From positions 1 to 64,000 of the forward strand of contig CAJOIH010000001.1 in assembly GCA_905234455.1 (NCBI GenBank): DNA of 64,000 nucleotides, written 5' to 3'. A model generated the notes under the pieces. The model was given only the letters and a program-made list of their open reading frames with translations, had not been told where the DNA came from and ran no database searches. Made by a program: the position numbers and the translations under genes. Position 1 is the first letter of the stretch; each line of letters begins with the position of its first letter. The stretch is from an uncultured Bacteroidales bacterium (GTDB lineage Bacteria; Bacteroidota; Bacteroidia; Bacteroidales; F082). Positions 30,526-39,403 of this stretch are shown here, piece by piece.

Positions 30526-31522
30526 AGAACTGAAAGAGGTGCTAAAAGAAGCGTCGCAGGTATTTGTCCTGACCGACGAGAATGTGGCTATGTATTGGCT
30601 CCCCGAACTGGAGCACTGGTTGGGTTGCGAACATGCCGTGGAGATAGTGATCAAGGTGGGGGAACGCTACAAGACTCTGGGAACTGCCCAGCGGGTGTGG
30701 AAAGCCCTGCTCAAGCACAACGCCGACCGTCAAGCAGTGCTCGTCAACCTTGGTGGCGGCACTGTCACCGACCTGGGAGGTTTCGTGGCTTCCTGTTACC
30801 AGCGTGGCATCCGATTCGTCAACGTGCCCACCACACTCCTAGCTATGGTCGATGGGGCCATCGGAGGGAAAAACGGGGTGAATTTCGCTGGATGCAAAAA
30901 CCAAATCGGCACTTTCGCCGAACCCTTGGAGGTGATGATCAACCCGATCTGCCTCAGTACGCTACCCGAACGCGAGTTGATGTCGGGCATCGTGGAGATG
31001 GTCAAATACGGCTTTATTCTTGACGAGGACCTGTTGGAAGTGGATGAAAGCAATTACGAACAATACATCCTTCGTGCAGGTGAACTCAAAAGGGAGGTGG
31101 TCGAAGACGATCCTACCGACCTCGACCAGCGAAGGATATTGAATTTCGGCCATACCATCGGCCATGCCATAGAAAGCTTCTCGCTGACCACTGAGTCGCC
31201 GCTAACCCATGGTGAGGCAGTGGCGTTGGGCATGTGGTGTGCGCTCTACCTATCGGTTCAGTTGTGCGACCTCGACGAGTCGGTGCTCATCGACTACGAG
31301 AACCGACTGTCCTCCCTGCTTTCGGAAACCGAAGTCATGCTTGGCCTCGGCGATATCGAAGCAATCATGTCCTATCTCGTTCACGACAAAAAGAACCGAG
31401 ACGGACAGACCTCTTTCGTGCTGCTCAAAGCCATAGAGAAGCCTGTTGTTGACCAGCATATTCCAGATTCTTTGGTGACCGAGGCCCTTCTCGAATTGAT
31501 GAAACTCATCCCGGAACTATGA
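30515..31522 (+). CDS. aroB: 3-dehydroquinate synthase
   Basis: NLGGGTVTDLGGFVASCYQRGI, PTTLLAMVDGAIGGKNGVN, LNFGHTIGHAIE. Confidence 0.96.
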   Translation: MRLEELKEVLKEASQVFVLTDENVAMYWLPELEHWLGCEHAVEIVIKVGERYKTLGTAQRVWKALLKHNADRQAVLVNLGGGTVTDLGGFVASCYQRGIRFVNVPTTLLAMVDGAIGGKNGVNFAGCKNQIGTFAEPLEVMINPICLSTLPERELMSGIVEMVKYGFILDEDLLEVDESNYEQYILRAGELKREVVEDDPTDLDQRRILNFGHTIGHAIESFSLTTESPLTHGEAVALGMWCALYLSVQLCDLDESVLIDYENRLSSLLSETEVMLGLGDIEAIMSYLVHDKKNRDGQTSFVLLKAIEKPVVDQHIPDSLVTEALLELMKLIPEL

Positions 31523-32751
31523 ACATGAGGCTTCAAGGGACCGTCGACCTGCCAGGTAGCAAGAGCGAGAGCAACCGCGCCCTCATGATAGCTGCCTACG
31601 GAGGCTTCCCGATTGAGGCCGACAATCTTTCAGAAGCACATGATACGGTGCTGCTGCAAAAAGTGTTGAAACAGGTGGAAGGCTGTGTCCCGGAAACAGG
31701 CTTTACCGTCGATTGTGAAGACGCCGGTACCGTGGCCCGTTTCATGATGACCTATCTTGCCTGCCGACCGGGCACTTGGATCATGACAGGTACCCAAAGG
31801 CTTTGCGAGCGGCCCATGGCTCCTTTGATTGGCGCCTTGCGTCAACTTGGGGCCCAGGTGGAATGCCTTGGCGAGGAAGGCGGGTTGCCGGTGCGTATCC
31901 AAGGCAAAACGCTTCGTGGAGGCAAGATTGAACTTGACGCGTCACAAAGTAGCCAGTTTGTGTCGTCGCTGTTGATGGCAGCTCCGTTGTGGCCTCAGGG
32001 TCTCGTTGTCGAACTGTTGGGTCGACCGAGTTCATTGCCCTATATCGACATGACTTTGGACATCATGAGGCAGTATGGTGCTGATGCTGTGCGCAACGGC
32101 AGTGGTATTGTAGTTCGCCGCAAGGCCTATCACCCACATCATTTTACCGTATCTCCCGACTGGAGCTCGGCCTCCTACTGGTATGAGATGATGGCGCTGG
32201 GCGAAGGAGGCGAATTGTTTCTTAAAGGATTGAAAACCAACTCTATTCAAGGCGATTCGGCAGTGGTGGAGATGTTTGGTAAGCTTGGCGTGAAGACTAT
32301 TTTTTTGGAAGATGGAGTCAAACTGTCAAAGTCAAAAAGTAACAAGTTAATATGGTCAGAACCAATTACTTTTGATTTTGTTAATACACCAGATTTGTTT
32401 CCTTCAGTTTTTGTTACATGCATTGCACTGCATATTGATACTATATTTATAGGTGTATCAACACTATCGAAAAAAGAATCTGATAGAATAAATGCATTGA
32501 TTACTGAGTTATCAAAAATTTACACCTTTATTAATATAGTAACAGATGATAAAATTATAATTAGAAAATCTTCATTACGTGAAAATCAATTCGATAGGAA
32601 AAAAGTGGTGTTTAATACATATCACGACCATCGAATTGCCATGTCCCTGGCATCGCTATGCCCGCAGACGGGCCCTGTCACGGTTGACGATCCAGCTGTT
32701 GTAAACAAATCATATCCAGGGTTTTGGGATGCACTGAAATTGCGCACGTAA
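31519..32751 (+). CDS. aroA: 3-phosphoshikimate 1-carboxyvinyltransferase (EPSP synthase) with an internal AT-rich patch
   Basis: LPGSKSESNRALMIAA, DAGTVARFMMTYLA, ASQSSQFVSSLLMAAP, YHDHRIAMSLA. Confidence 0.93.
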   Translation: MNMRLQGTVDLPGSKSESNRALMIAAYGGFPIEADNLSEAHDTVLLQKVLKQVEGCVPETGFTVDCEDAGTVARFMMTYLACRPGTWIMTGTQRLCERPMAPLIGALRQLGAQVECLGEEGGLPVRIQGKTLRGGKIELDASQSSQFVSSLLMAAPLWPQGLVVELLGRPSSLPYIDMTLDIMRQYGADAVRNGSGIVVRRKAYHPHHFTVSPDWSSASYWYEMMALGEGGELFLKGLKTNSIQGDSAVVEMFGKLGVKTIFLEDGVKLSKSKSNKLIWSEPITFDFVNTPDLFPSVFVTCIALHIDTIFIGVSTLSKKESDRINALITELSKIYTFINIVTDDKIIIRKSSLRENQFDRKKVVFNTYHDHRIAMSLASLCPQTGPVTVDDPAVVNKSYPGFWDALKLRT

Positions 32752-32812
32752 TTTTTTATTATTTTTTTTTAAATAAGTGTGTTTTCGTCTGCGATTTCTT
32801 TTTATCTTTGCA

Positions 32813-32820
32813 GACTTAAA
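32813..32820 (+). promoter_or_regulatory. -7 element TATCTTTG upstream of the CCG-domain gene
   Basis: Exact TAnnTTTG match, 10 bp before ATG 32831. Confidence 0.55.
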
Positions 32821-32830
32821 TGCATTTTCT

Positions 32831-33553
32831 ATGACTGTTGATCTTTTTGTTCCCTGCAATATCGACCAATTTTATCCTGGTACTGCGATGAATGCCGTCA
32901 AAGTTCTGGAGAAGGCCGGTGTTGAGGTCAATTATAATCCCGACCAAACTTGTTGTGGGCGTTTTGCCTTCAATGCAGGCTATCCTGAAGAGGCAAAGAA
33001 GCTGGGCGACAAGTTTCTTTCTGAGTTTGTAGGTAGCAGGCCTGTGGTTTGTCCTTCGGCCGCCTGTGTGGCTTTTATCCGCAGGCGCTATCCTGAGTTG
33101 TTCTTCAATACCGCCAACCATCTAAACGTGAAGCGCATTCAGAAAGGTGTCTTCGAGTTCACGGAGTTTCTTGTAAATGTGGTTCACTTCGATGACTTTG
33201 GTGCTGAATTTCCCCATAAGGTGACCTATCACGACAGTTGCAGCGCCTTGCGTGGACTGGGCCTTAGCTCTGAACCCCGGCAACTGCTTTCCAAGGTGAA
33301 AGGTCTTGAACTGGTGGAGATGAAGCAGACCGATATGTGTTGTGGCGGCGAAATGACTCTGGCCTTGAACCACGAGAACGTCGCGGTGGGCATGGCCAGT
33401 CATAAAGTGCGCAATGCCTTGAATACCGGGGCTGAGTATATCGTGTCGACAGACATGTCATGTCTCATGCACCAAAAATCCTATATCAACGCAAACAGAC
33501 TGCCGATCCAGGTGATCCACATTGCAGATGTCTTAGCTAATTTTCCCGGATGA
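32831..33553 (+). CDS. (Fe-S)-binding protein, LutA/YkgE-like CCG-domain protein
   Basis: [53 protein letters not shown]. Confidence 0.88.
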   Translation: MTVDLFVPCNIDQFYPGTAMNAVKVLEKAGVEVNYNPDQTCCGRFAFNAGYPEEAKKLGDKFLSEFVGSRPVVCPSAACVAFIRRRYPELFFNTANHLNVKRIQKGVFEFTEFLVNVVHFDDFGAEFPHKVTYHDSCSALRGLGLSSEPRQLLSKVKGLELVEMKQTDMCCGGEMTLALNHENVAVGMASHKVRNALNTGAEYIVSTDMSCLMHQKSYINANRLPIQVIHIADVLANFPG

Positions 33554-34113
33554 TGAGTGATTACTTCGTACATGAAAGCAGCTATGTCGACGGGAATGTC
33601 AGCATAGGCAAAGGAACTAAAATATGGCACTTCTGCCATGTGCAGTCCGGTGCGGTGATCGGTGAGCGTTGCTCCTTGGGTCAAAACGTCAACATCGGCA
33701 ACAATGTGAGGATTGGCAACGGAGTCCGTATCCAGAACAATGTCTCGGTGTATGAAGGCGTCGAGCTTGAGGACAACGTGTTTTGCGGTCCCAGCTGCGT
33801 GTTCACCAACGTGAACACCCCAAGGGCACATTTCCCCGTTCATGGACGATATGCCAAGACAAGGATTTGTGAAGGCGCTTCCTTAGGCGCCAACTGTACC
33901 ATAGTGTGCGGCCATACGATCGGGAAGAGTGCCCTCATCGCCGCTGGTGCCGTGGTAACCCGGGACGTGAAGCCCTATGCCTTGATGGCCGGTGTGCCAG
34001 CCCGACAAATAGGCTGGGTTTGTGAGTGCGGCAAGAAGCTTGACGCCTCCTTGAAATGTTCTTGCGGCCGCCAATACCAAGAACGCGACGGCCTCCTAAC
34101 TCCTAACTTCTAA
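33550..34113 (+). CDS. Left-handed beta-helix N-acetyltransferase, WbpD/WlbB-like, with C-terminal zinc-ribbon
   Basis: Hexapeptide repeats [35 protein letters not shown]-terminal [19 protein letters not shown]. Confidence 0.87.
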   Translation: MMSDYFVHESSYVDGNVSIGKGTKIWHFCHVQSGAVIGERCSLGQNVNIGNNVRIGNGVRIQNNVSVYEGVELEDNVFCGPSCVFTNVNTPRAHFPVHGRYAKTRICEGASLGANCTIVCGHTIGKSALIAAGAVVTRDVKPYALMAGVPARQIGWVCECGKKLDASLKCSCGRQYQERDGLLTPNF

Positions 34114-34120
34114 CTCCTAA
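34093..34120 (+). repeat. Heptamer tandem repeat CTCCTAA x4 (third unit CTTCTAA)
   Basis: CTCCTAA CTCCTAA CTTCTAA CTCCTAA; includes the 3' end of the WbpD-like ORF and ends 5 nt before the next ATG. Confidence 0.9.
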
Positions 34121-34125
34121 CGGAT

Positions 34126-35250
34126 ATGCAATTCAGAGATTTAAAAACACAGTATAATGTCTTAAAAGACGAGATGGACCAAGCCATCCTCGATGTGGTG
34201 GCATCCAGCGCCTACGTGCTGGGACCTAAAGTGAAAGAAATGGAAGCGGCATTTGCCGAATATGTGGGCGTGAAGCATTGTATTGCCTGCGCAAGCGGTA
34301 CCGATGCACTTCTGCTGGCTTTGAAGGCATGGGGTGTGAAGGAAGGCGATGCAGTGTTCGTCCCCAGTTTTACCTTTTTCGCCTCTGCTGAGGTGGTGGC
34401 CCTGCAAGGTGCCACACCGGTGTTCGTGGATGTCGACCCCGACACGTTCAATATGGATGTTCGCGATCTGATATACAAGATCGAACATACTGCCAAAGCA
34501 GGACAGCTGAATCCCAAGGCAGTCATCGCAGTCGACTTGTTCGGACTGCCTGCCGACTTCAAGCTGATCAGTGAAGTGGCCAAACGCTATGGGCTTCATC
34601 TGCTGGAAGACGCTGCCCAGGGCTTCGGAGGCCGCATCGGCAACCAAAAGGCAGGCACCTTCGGCGACATCGCCGCCACCTCGTTCTTCCCAGCGAAACC
34701 GGTGGGGTGCTACGGCGATGGGGGAGCGGTGTTTACCGACAATGACGAATGGGCCGCACTCATGGACTCCTACCATCTTCATGGCAAAGGTAGCGACCGG
34801 TACGATAACATCCGCATCGGACTCAATTCACGCCTCGATAGCATCCAAGCAGCCGTCCTGCTAGTCAAGCTGAAAGCCTTCAAGGAACATGAACTCGAAG
34901 AGGTGAACCGTGTGGCTGAACGTTATACTGAAAAGCTGAAAAACGTGGTGAAGACTCCTGACATTCCCAAGGGATTCTATTCCAGCTGGGCACAGTATAC
35001 CATTCAGGTCCCCAACAAAGAAACCCGAGCCAAACTCCAAGAAGCCTTGAAAGCCAAGGATGTCCCAACGGCCATCTATTACCCCATTCCAATGCACCGT
35101 CAGACGGCCTTCAACTATCTTGACCCGAAAATGAACCAATGCCCCGTGGCCGACCGTCTGGCCGACACGGTGCTCTCTTTGCCCATCCATCCCTATCTCA
35201 CAGAAGCCGATCAAGACCTGATCTGCGATACCATCATTGCCCAATTCTAA
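34126..35250 (+). CDS. DegT/DnrJ/EryC1 aminotransferase, WbpE/WlbC/PorR-like
   Basis: HCIACASGTDALLLAL, PSFTFFASAEVVAL, LLEDAAQGFGG, ATSFFPAKPVGCYGDGGAV. Confidence 0.92.
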   Translation: MQFRDLKTQYNVLKDEMDQAILDVVASSAYVLGPKVKEMEAAFAEYVGVKHCIACASGTDALLLALKAWGVKEGDAVFVPSFTFFASAEVVALQGATPVFVDVDPDTFNMDVRDLIYKIEHTAKAGQLNPKAVIAVDLFGLPADFKLISEVAKRYGLHLLEDAAQGFGGRIGNQKAGTFGDIAATSFFPAKPVGCYGDGGAVFTDNDEWAALMDSYHLHGKGSDRYDNIRIGLNSRLDSIQAAVLLVKLKAFKEHELEEVNRVAERYTEKLKNVVKTPDIPKGFYSSWAQYTIQVPNKETRAKLQEALKAKDVPTAIYYPIPMHRQTAFNYLDPKMNQCPVADRLADTVLSLPIHPYLTEADQDLICDTIIAQF

Positions 35251-35265
35251 ACCGACAACTTACCC

Positions 35266-36378
35266 ATGGCCATTTTCAAGGAGCTGACATATCGCGAAGA
35301 TTTTGATGAAGTGACGAAATACCTTTCGCTCACCGAGTTGAAACATGCTCCGAAATTCAACATGGTGGAGGCGCCAACGGAGTTGCAGGAACTGATGTAT
35401 TGGGCCTATATGCCACGAAGCGAGAGGAGGTCCAAATTCCTCAATGACTTCGTTGAACGGAATTGGTCCAAACCCGACGGAGAAGCCGAGGTGCTGCTTG
35501 CCGAGGACCATCTCAACAGTATCCGACACATCAACCAATACCTGCGTGATGCGAACAAGAAACTCAAGGACGAAGGCTATCTGGTGGTGTCGTTCGACAC
35601 CGCGATGAAGCGCCGTCTTCAGTTTTACAAGAAGTATCCCAAGTTCTGGGCGGGCCTCTTCTATTCTTTTGACTTTTTTTGGCATAGGGTCTGTTCCCGA
35701 CTTTGGTTGACGCGCGGATTTTATTATCTCTGCAACAAAAAAGTCAGAAAAGTACTGCCGCGTCCCGAAGTGCTCGGAAGGCTCTATTACTGCGGATTCG
35801 AAGTGGTTTCCGAGCAATACATCCACGACCGATACTGCGTGATTGCCCGAAAACGCCAGGAGCCCAACCTTGAGCCTCGCCATTATGGCCTGATCGTGAA
35901 ACTGAAGCGTATTGGCAAAGAGGGCAACCTCATTTGGGTGTACAAATTCCGGACGATGTATGCCTATTCAGACTATCTGCAAGCTTACGTGTTCGATAAC
36001 AACAACCTTCAGGTGGGGGGTAAGTTCCGTGACGATTACCGCATTACCGATTGGGGCAAATGGATGCGCAAGACCTGGCTTGATGAACTTCCCATGCTGA
36101 TCAACATCTTCAAAGGCCAGATGAAATTGGTCGGTGTGCGTCCTTTGAGCGAGCATTATTTTGAACTATATGACCCTGAAGTGCGCGATAGGCGCATCAA
36201 ATACAAACCTGGCATGTTGCCACCCTTCTATGCCGACATGCCTGAAACCCTCCAAGAAATCCAGGAAAGCGAGATGCGCTATTTCGAGGCTTACGACAAG
36301 CATCCCCTCCGGACCAATTGGAAGTATTTTTGGATTATCGTGGGGAACATGGTGTTCCACCACAAACGTTCGCAATAG
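35266..36378 (+). CDS. Sugar-phosphate (undecaprenyl) transferase family protein
   Basis: VYKFRTMYAYSD, DWGKWMRKTWLDELPMLINIFKGQMKLVGVRPLSEHYFELY, YKPGMLPPFYAD. Confidence 0.88.
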   Translation: MAIFKELTYREDFDEVTKYLSLTELKHAPKFNMVEAPTELQELMYWAYMPRSERRSKFLNDFVERNWSKPDGEAEVLLAEDHLNSIRHINQYLRDANKKLKDEGYLVVSFDTAMKRRLQFYKKYPKFWAGLFYSFDFFWHRVCSRLWLTRGFYYLCNKKVRKVLPRPEVLGRLYYCGFEVVSEQYIHDRYCVIARKRQEPNLEPRHYGLIVKLKRIGKEGNLIWVYKFRTMYAYSDYLQAYVFDNNNLQVGGKFRDDYRITDWGKWMRKTWLDELPMLINIFKGQMKLVGVRPLSEHYFELYDPEVRDRRIKYKPGMLPPFYADMPETLQEIQESEMRYFEAYDKHPLRTNWKYFWIIVGNMVFHHKRSQ

Positions 36379-36453
36379 TTTTTGCGGATGTATTTGTTTT
36401 TCAGCCTCTTATGACTTTCTTATGGGAGTCAGGAGGCGAAGCTGTATAAAGCC

Positions 36454-37323
36454 ATGAACGAAGAAAAATGGACAACCGTCATCAAACCCAAAGACAAGCT
36501 TTTGGAGGTGAATCTCAATGAGCTTTGGAAATACAAGGATTTGATATCACTTTTTATCAAGCGTAATATAATCACCCAATACAAGCAGACCGTATTAGGA
36601 CCCGTTTGGTTCGTGGTGCAGCCTGCCATGACGGTGATCATGTACATGATCGTGTTCGGCGGTATCGCCGGCATTCCCACCGACGGAGTGCCGCGACCGT
36701 TGTTCTACTTGGCGGGTACCTGCATGTGGCAGTATTTCGCTGAATGCCTCACCAAGACCTCCAACACCTTCGTCGACAATGCGAGCATTTTCGGAAAAGT
36801 CTATTTTCCAAGACTTGCCATCCCCATTTCCAATGTGGTTTCCAACTTGGTCCGTTTCGGCATCCAGCTGGGCCTCTTCCTGGTAGTATACGCCATCTAT
36901 GCCTTCATTGGTGATTCAGGAGCACATTTCAACTGGTATGCGCTCTTGTTCCCCGTGTTGGTGCTGATGATGGCCGGCCTTGCCTTGGGTTTCGGCATCA
37001 TCATCTCCTCGATGACCACCAAGTACCGGGATTTGCAAGTGCTGTTCTCGTTTATCGTCCACCTGTGGATGTATGCCACCCCCATTGTTTACCCACTGTC
37101 GCAAACCAAATCGATGTTTTGGAATGGCATCCAAGTACACACCTTGATGTGCCTCAATCCGGTGACGCCTGTCATCGAGACTTTCAAATACGGATTCTTG
37201 GGCGCCGGAGAGTTTGTGGGCTGGCGCTGGCTCATTTATAGTTTTGTCTTCATGTTGCTCTTGTTGGCCATTGGTGTGGTGGTGTTCAACAAAGTTCAGA
37301 AAAGTTTTATGGATACAGTTTAA
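36454..37323 (+). CDS. wzm: Polysaccharide ABC exporter permease (Wzm-like)
   Basis: LISLFIKRNIITQYKQTVLGPVWFVVQPAMTVIMYMIVFGGIAG; ABC-2 topology. Confidence 0.92.
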   Translation: MNEEKWTTVIKPKDKLLEVNLNELWKYKDLISLFIKRNIITQYKQTVLGPVWFVVQPAMTVIMYMIVFGGIAGIPTDGVPRPLFYLAGTCMWQYFAECLTKTSNTFVDNASIFGKVYFPRLAIPISNVVSNLVRFGIQLGLFLVVYAIYAFIGDSGAHFNWYALLFPVLVLMMAGLALGFGIIISSMTTKYRDLQVLFSFIVHLWMYATPIVYPLSQTKSMFWNGIQVHTLMCLNPVTPVIETFKYGFLGAGEFVGWRWLIYSFVFMLLLLAIGVVVFNKVQKSFMDTV

Positions 37324-37324
37324 T

Positions 37325-38602
37325 ATGGCAATCGCGATAGAATTCAATAATATCAGCAAATTATACCGGCTGGGATTGGTTTCGACAGGAACGTTGGCTC
37401 ATGACTTGAAGCGGTGGTGGACCATTAATGTGCGTCGTCAAGAGGATCCTTATCTGAAAATAGGGGAGACCAATGACCGTAGCATCAAAGGCGAAAGCGA
37501 GTATGTTTGGGCCTTGAAGGACATCAGCTTCAAAGTTGAGCAGGGCGATGTGGTGGGTATCATCGGCAAGAACGGAGCGGGCAAGAGTACCCTGTTGAAG
37601 CTTTTGAGCAAGGTTACCGCTCCTACTACTGGTGAGATCCGTGCTCATGGGCGAATCGGTTCATTGCTTGAGGTGGGTACGGGTTTCCATCCCGAGATGA
37701 CAGGCCGCGAGAATATCTACCTTAACGGAGCCATCCTTGGCATGACCAAACCCGAAATCACCCGAAAACTCGATGAAATCGTTGATTTCAGTGGCTGCGA
37801 GCGTTACATCGACACCCCTGTAAAACGCTATTCCAGCGGCATGATGGTGCGGCTCGGCTTCGCCGTCGCCGCCCACCTCGACCCCGAAATCCTTGTCGTG
37901 GATGAAGTCCTAGCCGTCGGCGATGCCGAATTCCAAAAGAAAGCCATCGGCAAGATGCAGGACGTGAGCCAAGGCGAAGGAAGGACGGTACTGTTTGTGA
38001 GCCATAACATGACCGCGGTGAGGAATTTGTGTAAGACCGGGCTACTGCTAACGAATGGGACAATTGAATACTCTGGGGAAATCAACAGGGTAATTAATCG
38101 ATATTTGGATCATCAGGCGGAGCGGTCCCAGCTTCCAATTGCTGAGATTAAAGGCAGAAAAGGTAATGGCTCTTTGCATTTTACTGACATCAAATTTTTC
38201 AATCAAGGAATTGAAAGAACGGTTTTTAGCGTTGGAGAGGAATGCGAAATCAGAATAGCATTTGATTCAACCGATGAAATGGCAAGATGCAAATCTTCAC
38301 GGATTGATGTAGGTATTAATTCTGCAATTGGAGATAGAGTTGCTTGGTTAAGTACCTACATGTTTATGGATAGGGTTGATGGCAGTTGTGGAGAGATCCG
38401 TTTCAAGATTCCCCAACTGATGTTAAACCAAGGCGTTTATAACGTGAATCTATACTCTGAAGTGGATAAGGAGATAGCTGATTGGGTTGAGAATGTCGCT
38501 CAAATCGAGGTGAATTTTCAGGACTTTTTCGGCACAGGAAGAAAACTGCCTGAAGATTTATCAGTCACAGGAGGCTCTTTTCTCAGTTTTACACTCATTT
38601 AA
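37325..38602 (+). CDS. wzt: Polysaccharide ABC exporter ATPase with C-terminal Wzt-type domain
   Basis: GIIGKNGAGKSTLLKLLSKVTAPTTGEI, YSSGMMVRLGFAVAAHLDPEILVVDEVLAVGDAEF, about 170-aa C-terminal extension. Confidence 0.94.
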   Translation: MAIAIEFNNISKLYRLGLVSTGTLAHDLKRWWTINVRRQEDPYLKIGETNDRSIKGESEYVWALKDISFKVEQGDVVGIIGKNGAGKSTLLKLLSKVTAPTTGEIRAHGRIGSLLEVGTGFHPEMTGRENIYLNGAILGMTKPEITRKLDEIVDFSGCERYIDTPVKRYSSGMMVRLGFAVAAHLDPEILVVDEVLAVGDAEFQKKAIGKMQDVSQGEGRTVLFVSHNMTAVRNLCKTGLLLTNGTIEYSGEINRVINRYLDHQAERSQLPIAEIKGRKGNGSLHFTDIKFFNQGIERTVFSVGEECEIRIAFDSTDEMARCKSSRIDVGINSAIGDRVAWLSTYMFMDRVDGSCGEIRFKIPQLMLNQGVYNVNLYSEVDKEIADWVENVAQIEVNFQDFFGTGRKLPEDLSVTGGSFLSFTLI

Positions 38603-38611
38603 TTGGATGCT

Positions 38612-39388
38612 ATGGCAAAGGTATTAAGTAGTTTAAAAAAATACATTCAAAGGAAACTCGGTATTTCTCAACTCATTGTTCAGCAACAGAGCTTTGCTGA
38701 AAAGCAAGCCTTTTTGGCCGCTTGTCAACGGGAAACGCTGAAAGCCAATCTGTTCAGGGATACTATACAAGACAGTGAATGGCTGAAATACAAGAGTTTC
38801 TCTCCAGGAGGTTGGGCTGCTGATTATGGCGTGTTGTATACGTTATACAGGGTGCTGAATGATGTGAAACCCAAGAATATTATTGAATTTGGACTGGGAC
38901 AAACTTCAAAGATGCTCCATCAATACGGAGCTTTCTTTAAGAATACAAAAGTGATTACCTGTGAACATAGTAGCGAATGGATAGACTTCTTTAAGGCACA
39001 GGTGGGTGATAAATATCCGTTAAATATCCAATTGTTGGAGTTGGAGTATCTGATGCATCAAGGGGCTGAAACGATCGCTTATAAGGGTTTGGATGGTTTA
39101 TGCAAGGGAGAAAAGTTTGACCTGATCCTGGTAGATGGCCCTTATGGTACAGAGCATTTTTCACGCAATCAACTGGTTGGCTTGGTTCGGGATAACCTGG
39201 CTGAACATTTTTGCATTATAATGGATGATTATGAGCGGGTTGGAGAGCAAGAAACCATTGAGGAAGTAATGGGTGTGCTGGATTCCCAAAAGGTCCCATA
39301 TTCGCAAGTGGTCTACGAGGCTTCGAAGAAACATTGTTTGATCTGTTCAAAAGAAGTAGAATTTTTAACAACGCTCTATTGGTTCTAG
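38612..39388 (+). CDS. Class I SAM-methyltransferase-like protein
   Basis: NIIEFGLGQTSKMLHQYG, VITCEHSSEWIDFFK, DLILVDGPYGTEHFSR. Confidence 0.55.
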   Translation: MAKVLSSLKKYIQRKLGISQLIVQQQSFAEKQAFLAACQRETLKANLFRDTIQDSEWLKYKSFSPGGWAADYGVLYTLYRVLNDVKPKNIIEFGLGQTSKMLHQYGAFFKNTKVITCEHSSEWIDFFKAQVGDKYPLNIQLLELEYLMHQGAETIAYKGLDGLCKGEKFDLILVDGPYGTEHFSRNQLVGLVRDNLAEHFCIIMDDYERVGEQETIEEVMGVLDSQKVPYSQVVYEASKKHCLICSKEVEFLTTLYWF

Positions 39389-39403
39389 TTTTTCCCTAAG
39401 GCT

